Shown here piece by piece: positions 59,930 to 64,000 of a stretch of DNA of 64,000 nucleotides. Each line of letters opens with the position of its first letter. Within the stretch, counting starts at the first letter, position 1. Both the position numbers and the translations under genes were made by a program. The DNA comes from DATCHW01 sp036508135 (lineage in GTDB: Bacteria; Bacteroidota; Ignavibacteria; Tepidaquicellales; Tepidaquicellaceae), in assembly GCA_036508135.1 (NCBI GenBank), contig DATCHW010000016.1:35102-99101 (forward strand), read 5' to 3'. The notes beneath the pieces were generated by a model, which was not told the origin of the DNA, made no database searches, and worked only from the letters and a program-made list of their open reading frames with translations.

Positions 59930-60778
59930 CTATTTTGAAAACGGTTTATAATAATATTTTTTCCCTACGAATGTTTCGTTGATAATATATTTTTCAAAAG
60001 GGAACGTGTCTGTTGTTCTACCAAATCCTATAAAAAAATTAATCCTACTTAATAAAAACTGAAAATTACTTTCGGGATAATTAAATAATATCAGACCCGA
60101 AGATTCATGTTTTGAATCTAATATCATATTTTTATCCTTATCAAAATATGATATAACTCCATCATGTAAGGATAATATTAAATTAGGCAATACGAATGAA
60201 TCTGAAATATTTATTATTTTATCTAACCTCTCAATTATGCTTTCTGAGGACAATCCAAATTTTTCACATAAGATAAAGCCATATATTTGATCTAATGGAT
60301 TTTTCGATTGATTAAATCCAGATTCTGGGGTTTGATACATTATCGTTTTCGAACCATATTGTCTCGTGCTAGGCGAATTAAAAAATCTTTTCGACATTTT
60401 AACTGATTTTATTTTTTCTAATGAATCTAGTAATTCAGTATAGTTCATTGTACTCTTTATCTCACCAACGGCGACTACACTTTCGCAAGGGAAATAAGAT
60501 GCTTCAGAGGTATCATTAATACTAAAAATTGGACAAAAATCCTTTTCGTATATAATTATATCTGTTTGTTTACTTGTATTTCCTTCTGAGTCAATTACAC
60601 AACCAGAAGATATATCAATAAGTGGAGGGAATATCTTTTGGAGTTTGCTTTTAACAGCATTTTCTTTTGCTGTACCTACTAAAAGAGGGGTAGTAGCTTT
60701 GCCTGCAATTGCGAAATCTTTTACCAAATCATTTGCTAATTCCGAAATGTATTCGACGGAATTAAATTTGTTTTCCAT
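59930..60778 (-). CDS. DUF6602-like protein, possible PD-(D/E)xK nuclease fold
   Basis: A 282-aa protein. The central part, GCVIDSEGNTSKQTDIIIYE then VVAVGEIKST, has a Q-x-D-I-I-I-Y strand and a V-G-E-I-K strand ~45 residues later. These are the arrangement of a PD-(D/E)xK nuclease core (D, then E-x-K) and match what I recall of DUF6602. The N-terminal NDLVKDFAIAGKATTPLLVG and KENAVKSKLQKIF are helical. The C-terminal half is unassigned (FILCEKFGLSSESIIERLDK). It may be a defence or restriction-type nuclease; no methylase or sensor is adjacent. Single gene. Confidence 0.6.
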   Translation of the reverse strand: MENKFNSVEYISELANDLVKDFAIAGKATTPLLVGTAKENAVKSKLQKIFPPLIDISSGCVIDSEGNTSKQTDIIIYEKDFCPIFSINDTSEASYFPCESVVAVGEIKSTMNYTELLDSLEKIKSVKMSKRFFNSPSTRQYGSKTIMYQTPESGFNQSKNPLDQIYGFILCEKFGLSSESIIERLDKIINISDSFVLPNLILSLHDGVISYFDKDKNMILDSKHESSGLILFNYPESNFQFLLSRINFFIGFGRTTDTFPFEKYIINETFVGKKYYYKPFSK

Positions 60779-60984
60779 TTTACAATTAAAATATTTTCAA
60801 ATAGATACGATTTTAAAATAATTGTTCCATTATTTTAATTTACTACTTAAATTTTTATTATTAAAGCTATCTTTACAGATAAAAAGCAAAAATGCCTCTT
60901 TTCTGCATATCCCGTCTTTTATCAAACATTTCTCAACTTTTTTGCTGATTTTTTAGTTCTATCTAACTAGAACTTTTAAAATAG

Positions 60985-61085
60985 CTTTGGACAGAATTTT
61001 TGAAATAAAGGACCGGGATACAATAATAATAGGAGGGGGACAGGCAGGAATTGCAGCCGGATACAACCCGAAAAAGCTCACGTTT
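60985..61085 (+). pseudogene. fragment of an FAD-dependent oxidoreductase
   Basis: In one plus-strand frame, EIKDRDTIIIGGGQAGIAAG then YNPKKL is the N-terminal dinucleotide-binding motif (GxGxxG) of flavin-containing monooxygenase-like proteins. It follows no start codon and dies within 15 codons in TFLLYLNFA-stop. It is a leftover of a deleted gene. Confidence 0.6.
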
Positions 61086-61203
61086 TTATTATATTTAAAC
61101 TTTGCGTAAATTTTGAAATTTTTTACCCATAGGTCTAAAGCTGTGCACAAATTTTCCACTTTAAGAACAGAGGTATTATTATTTGTGTTTGTACTTATAC
61201 TCA

Positions 61204-61460
61204 TTATCTATTTTTTTTCTTTGAATAATATCCGCCCTTTTTAGCGCTTCCTTTATATTCGATTAGATTATTGCTTTTCAATTTATTTAACCATTTTTCC
61301 AATGTCCTTTCGGGCGTATTTAATATTTTAGATAATTCAGGAGTTCTTAAACCGGAATTCCCTTCTATTAAAATTAATAGTGATTTTACACCCCCATTTA
61401 CACCCCCAACTTGGGGGAGTAAATTTTCTTTGCGTTTAAAAGTAGTTATAAAAATATCCG
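61204..61460 (-). pseudogene. winged-helix C-terminal fragment (AlbA_2/Fic-type regulator tail)
   Basis: The open frame runs from 61542, but its first residues (MTPCQKTNEGLKDKC) come from the family F palindrome. The meaningful part is ADIFITTFKRKENLL, GVNGGVKSLLILIEGNSGLR, TPELSKILNTPERTLEKWLN, KLKSNNLIEYKGSAKKGGYY, a winged helix like those ending AlbA_2-domain ATP-binding regulators and some Fic proteins. The catalytic or ligand-binding N-terminal domains are absent, so I treat it as a truncated remnant that could still bind DNA. Confidence 0.5.
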
Positions 61461-61528
61461 CTAATCCTACTTGTATCCAAGCTTCGTATAGATATATACA
61501 CTTGTCTTTCAAACCCTCGTTTGTTTTT

Positions 61529-61576
61529 TGACAAGGGGTCATGTCAAAGATCCAGATTTATCGGGAACCCCTTGTC
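61529..61576. repeat. palindromic repeat, family F copy 2
   Basis: Perfect stem GACAAGGGGT (61530-61539) / ACCCCTTGTC (61567-61576) around TCATGTCAAAGATCCAGATT. Copy 1 is at 33105-33153. Confidence 0.75.
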
Positions 61577-61705
61577 TTAATTTACACAAATTTGAAATTT
61601 TTTCCCGATTTTTCCGCCCCTTTTACCTTTAATTTCTTCAATATTTTGAGTAGTTTTTTATGTTATTTAAAATATTTTCTTACCTAAATATAAATGATTT
61701 AATAT

Positions 61706-62062
61706 ATGGAAAATACAACAGCAGCGAAGAAACCCCGGAAGGTGAAAGGCAAGATAGAGATCGACATACAGAAATGCAAAGGATGCGAACTCTGCACGGT
61801 AGCCTGCAAAGAAGACTCGATCGGCATATCCAAAGAAATCAATAACTTCGGTTACCGTTATGCCGTTTTTGTCAACCCCGACACTTGCACCGGATGCGAA
61901 AATTGTGCTTTAGTCTGTCCCGACGGAGTAATAAAAGTTTACAGAACATCAGGAAAAAAGAAAGAGCAAATCGCAACAATATCAAATGTAAAATCCAATA
62001 TCACAGTAAATATAGAAGAAAATCCTTCAGCGAAGGATTTAAGAAATATGGACTACATATAA
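61706..62062 (+). CDS. 2-oxoacid:ferredoxin oxidoreductase ferredoxin-type (delta) subunit
   Basis: A 118-aa protein with two 4Fe-4S clusters: IQKCKGCELCTVACKEDSIG and PDTCTGCENCALVCPDGVIK, each with four Cys. A basic N-terminal tail (TTAAKKPRKVKGK) and a C-terminal ~30 residues follow the usual KorD/VorD layout. It passes electrons between the TPP subunit and ferredoxin. It is the first gene of a three-gene (or longer) operon, with 120 bp before the alpha subunit gene. Confidence 0.9.
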   Translation: MENTTAAKKPRKVKGKIEIDIQKCKGCELCTVACKEDSIGISKEINNFGYRYAVFVNPDTCTGCENCALVCPDGVIKVYRTSGKKKEQIATISNVKSNITVNIEENPSAKDLRNMDYI

Positions 62063-62182
62063 TAAGTTTTAAATTTAAAATTGAAGATTTAAAATTGAAA
62101 TAGAAGATTTAAAATTCAGCAAGACAGAAAGAAGATAAAAAACATTTAAAAAACAGAGAATAAAAATATACAGGAAAAATAT

Positions 62183-63247
62183 ATGGAAGCAGACATCAGA
62201 CTAATGAAAGGCAACGAAGCCATGGCAGAAGCCTCGATACAGGCAGAATGCGATGCATACTTTGGCTATCCCATAACGCCGCAATCAGAAGTACTGGAAT
62301 ACTTATCAAGAGAAATGCCGGGCAGAACCGGCATTCCGTTACAGGCAGAAAGTGAAGTAGCCGCAATAAACATGGTATATGGTGCAGCCGGCGCAGGCGC
62401 AAGAGTATGGACATCATCCTCATCACCGGGAATAAGCTTAATGCAGGAAGGCATATCATATATAGCATCGGCACAACTACCCTGCCTCATTGTAAATGTA
62501 AACAGAGGCGGACCCGGCTTAGGCACGATACAACCCTCACAGGGTGATTATTTTCAAGCCACCAAGGGCGGAGGCCACGGAGACTATCATTTGATAGTAT
62601 TAGCCCCTGCATCCGTACAGGAAATGGCAGACTTCGTATTCCTTGGATTTGAACTCGCTGATAAATACAGAAATCCTGTAATGATGCTATCGGACGGAGC
62701 AATAGGTCAGATGATGGAAAAAGTAGTATTCACAAAAGGCAGAAAAGTAAAAAAAGTAGAAAAACCCTGGGCAACCACGGGCAAGACAAAAGACAGAAGC
62801 AGAAACATAATAACATCATTATTCATACAACCGGAAAAGATGGAACAGGTAAATTTGAAACTGAATGCAAAATACGAAGAGATATGCAAAAATGAAGTAA
62901 GATTTGAAGAAATAGAGACAAAAGATGCGGAATACCTCATAGTAGCCTACGGACTCTCGGCAAGGATAAGCCATAAAGTAGTATTATTAGCAAGACAAAG
63001 AGGAATAAAAGTAGGACTATTAAGACCAATAACATTGTATCCATATCCCTATAACAGGATAAACGAACTGGCAGACCAGTTAAAAGGAATACTAACAGTA
63101 GAACTAAACGCAGGTCAGATGATAGAAGATGTAAGACTTGCAGTAAACGGGAAGATACCTGTAGAACACTACGGCAGAATGGGCGGAATAATCCCATCCC
63201 CGGAAGAAGTAGAAGAAAATTTGGCGAAATGCATAAAGAAATGGTAA
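62183..63247 (+). CDS. 2-oxoacid:ferredoxin oxidoreductase alpha subunit (VorB/KorA-like)
   Basis: A 354-aa alpha subunit. Markers are LMKGNEAMAEASIQAECDAY, FGYPITPQSEVLEYLSREMP, QAESEVAAINMVYGAAGAGA and RVWTSSSSPGISLMQEGISY, then NVNRGGPGLGTIQPSQGDYF and the C-terminal GLLRPITLYPYPYNRINELA. The layout fits VorB (3-methyl-2-oxobutanoate) or KorA (2-oxoglutarate) enzymes; the substrate cannot be settled. It oxidatively decarboxylates a 2-oxoacid to acyl-CoA with ferredoxin as acceptor, or runs in reverse. Codon use favours A-ending codons (ATA, AGA, GCA, GTA) more than the rest of the window. Confidence 0.93.
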   Translation: MEADIRLMKGNEAMAEASIQAECDAYFGYPITPQSEVLEYLSREMPGRTGIPLQAESEVAAINMVYGAAGAGARVWTSSSSPGISLMQEGISYIASAQLPCLIVNVNRGGPGLGTIQPSQGDYFQATKGGGHGDYHLIVLAPASVQEMADFVFLGFELADKYRNPVMMLSDGAIGQMMEKVVFTKGRKVKKVEKPWATTGKTKDRSRNIITSLFIQPEKMEQVNLKLNAKYEEICKNEVRFEEIETKDAEYLIVAYGLSARISHKVVLLARQRGIKVGLLRPITLYPYPYNRINELADQLKGILTVELNAGQMIEDVRLAVNGKIPVEHYGRMGGIIPSPEEVEENLAKCIKKW

Positions 63248-63436
63248 ACATCAATTAATAATTAGTAATTAAATAAATTACAGATTATTCAAATTGAAAA
63301 CATCATTTCTAATTACTAAACTAATAACTGTTGAATGACGATGAAAGATAGAAGACAGGAAAATAAAAAAGGAAAACAAAGAAAACAAAAACAGCAAATT
63401 ATTAATTACTAATTATTAATTATAAATTGAACAAAT

Positions 63437-64000
63437 ATGAGCGATAAAGAATTAGATAACATACTCGGCGGAGATGTAAAGTCGGAAGATGAAATAATCA
63501 CCCCGGAATGTGCAGTAGGAGTAGAAGAAGACGACTGGATGAAAGTATATGAAAGACCGGCCACATTAACCGAGACGAGATTCCATTACTGTCCCGGATG
63601 CGGCCACAGCACGGTACACAAGTTAATAGGCGAGGTAATAGAGGAAATGGGCATACAGGACAAGACGATAGGTGTAGCTCCTGTAGGCTGTGCAGTATTT
63701 GCCTATGATTACCTTGATATAGATATGCAGGAAGCAGCCCACGGAAGGGCATCAGCCGCGGCAACGGGAGTAAAGAGAGTCCACCCCGATAAATATGTAT
63801 TTTCATACCAGGGAGACGGAGACTTAGCTGCAATAGGCACGGCAGAAACGATACATACTATAAACAGGGGAGAAAACATACTCATTATCTTCATAAACAA
63901 TGCTGTTTACGGAATGACAAGCGGACAAATGGCACCGACAACGCTGCCAAATATGAAAACAACAACATCACCTTATGGCAGGGATGTGACAAAGGTGGGA
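63437..64000 (+). CDS. 2-oxoacid:ferredoxin oxidoreductase beta (TPP) subunit, partial
   Basis: The 3' end lies beyond the window. The N-terminal ~45 residues are an acidic extension (DKELDNILGGDVKSEDEIIT). Then comes RFHYCPGCGHSTVHKLIGEV, the CPGCGH signature of the TPP-binding subunit, followed by GVAPVGCAVFAYDYLD, HGRASAAATGVKRVHPDKYV, and the thiamine pyrophosphate motif GDGDLAAIGTAETIHT ending in IIFINN. It partners the alpha and delta subunits upstream. The gamma subunit gene is not in the window and may lie further downstream. Confidence 0.93.
   Translation, partial: MSDKELDNILGGDVKSEDEIITPECAVGVEEDDWMKVYERPATLTETRFHYCPGCGHSTVHKLIGEVIEEMGIQDKTIGVAPVGCAVFAYDYLDIDMQEAAHGRASAAATGVKRVHPDKYVFSYQGDGDLAAIGTAETIHTINRGENILIIFINNAVYGMTSGQMAPTTLPNMKTTTSPYGRDVTKVG

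Noticed and set aside
60959..61204. 81-codon minus-strand ORF
   Set aside because: It is antisense to the flavoprotein fragment and shows no protein-like features.

Overview
The window looks like one chromosomal stretch of an AT-rich member of the Bacteroidota/Ignavibacteriota (FCB) group. The reasons are three secreted proteins ending in type IX secretion (T9SS) C-terminal sorting domains of the form SQNYPNPFNP...YDxxGR...SGVYFYK, a FISUMP-type surface protein, DUF6150 and DUF6600 secreted proteins, and many MKK...Q signal peptides and lipoproteins. This placement is inference: no rRNA or tRNA gene is visible. Gene density is modest, and the intergenic DNA is unusually rich in palindromes of several families.

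Layout. 1-7.6 kb: small secreted or lipoproteins, a T9SS-sorted endonuclease/phosphatase, an isoprenylcysteine-methyltransferase-like enzyme and a TPR membrane protein, with gene relics between them. 7.7-11.4 kb: nitroreductase and Zn-alcohol dehydrogenase, then an NTF2-like and a VOC protein separated by an attC-like element. 11.7-16.7 kb: a large T9SS-sorted repeat protein and KatG. 16.7-25.5 kb: an accessory region with a HEPN-like protein, a membrane protein, an HTH protein, a 21-bp minisatellite, a hipBA pair with a palindromic operator, a DUF4404 protein, one intact and several broken copies of a PHA_gran_rgn gene, a group II intron-like relic and a Ycf48-like secreted protein. 25.6-33.6 kb: a DUF6600 protein, an M13 peptidase, a marR-yceI-thioredoxin-pirin operon with a 41-bp palindromic operator, and a DUF6150 protein.

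33.6-41.2 kb: a hybrid histidine kinase whose phospho-acceptor His is Gln, the CcoI-type copper P-ATPase, AsnA, a 58-codon ccoS and a trans-sulfuration enzyme. 41.3-46.5 kb: a same-strand block of a 4-TM protein, a Ser/Thr kinase with a C-terminal YARHG-like domain, an M23 peptidase lipoprotein, a family 3 glycosidase lipoprotein and a zinc-ribbon/FHA membrane protein. This reads as a phospho-signalling and cell-wall unit. 46.6-51.3 kb: rubrerythrin, a RAYT transposase bracketed by identical REP palindromes, Tex, a 5'-nucleotidase and a YjbR-like gene with an in-frame TGA at a Cys position. 51.4-59.6 kb: a copper/silver efflux cluster (CusC-, CusB- and CusA-like proteins, two HMA proteins and a Cys-rich secreted protein). 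59.9-61.6 kb: a DUF6602 nuclease-like protein and gene fragments. 61.7-64 kb: the start of a 2-oxoacid:ferredoxin oxidoreductase operon cut by the window end.

Recurring themes are copper handling (CcoI/CcoS and Cus) and peroxide/oxygen stress (KatG, rubrerythrin, nitroreductase, thioredoxin-like protein). Palindrome-driven remodelling has inserted into, duplicated or fragmented several genes. The observations I rate most worth following are the RAYT/REP unit, the fragmented PHA_gran_rgn family, the in-frame palindrome inside a T9SS sorting domain, the UGA codon in the YjbR homologue, the H-to-Q histidine kinase, the kinase-FHA-cell-wall operon and the attC-like cassette junction.
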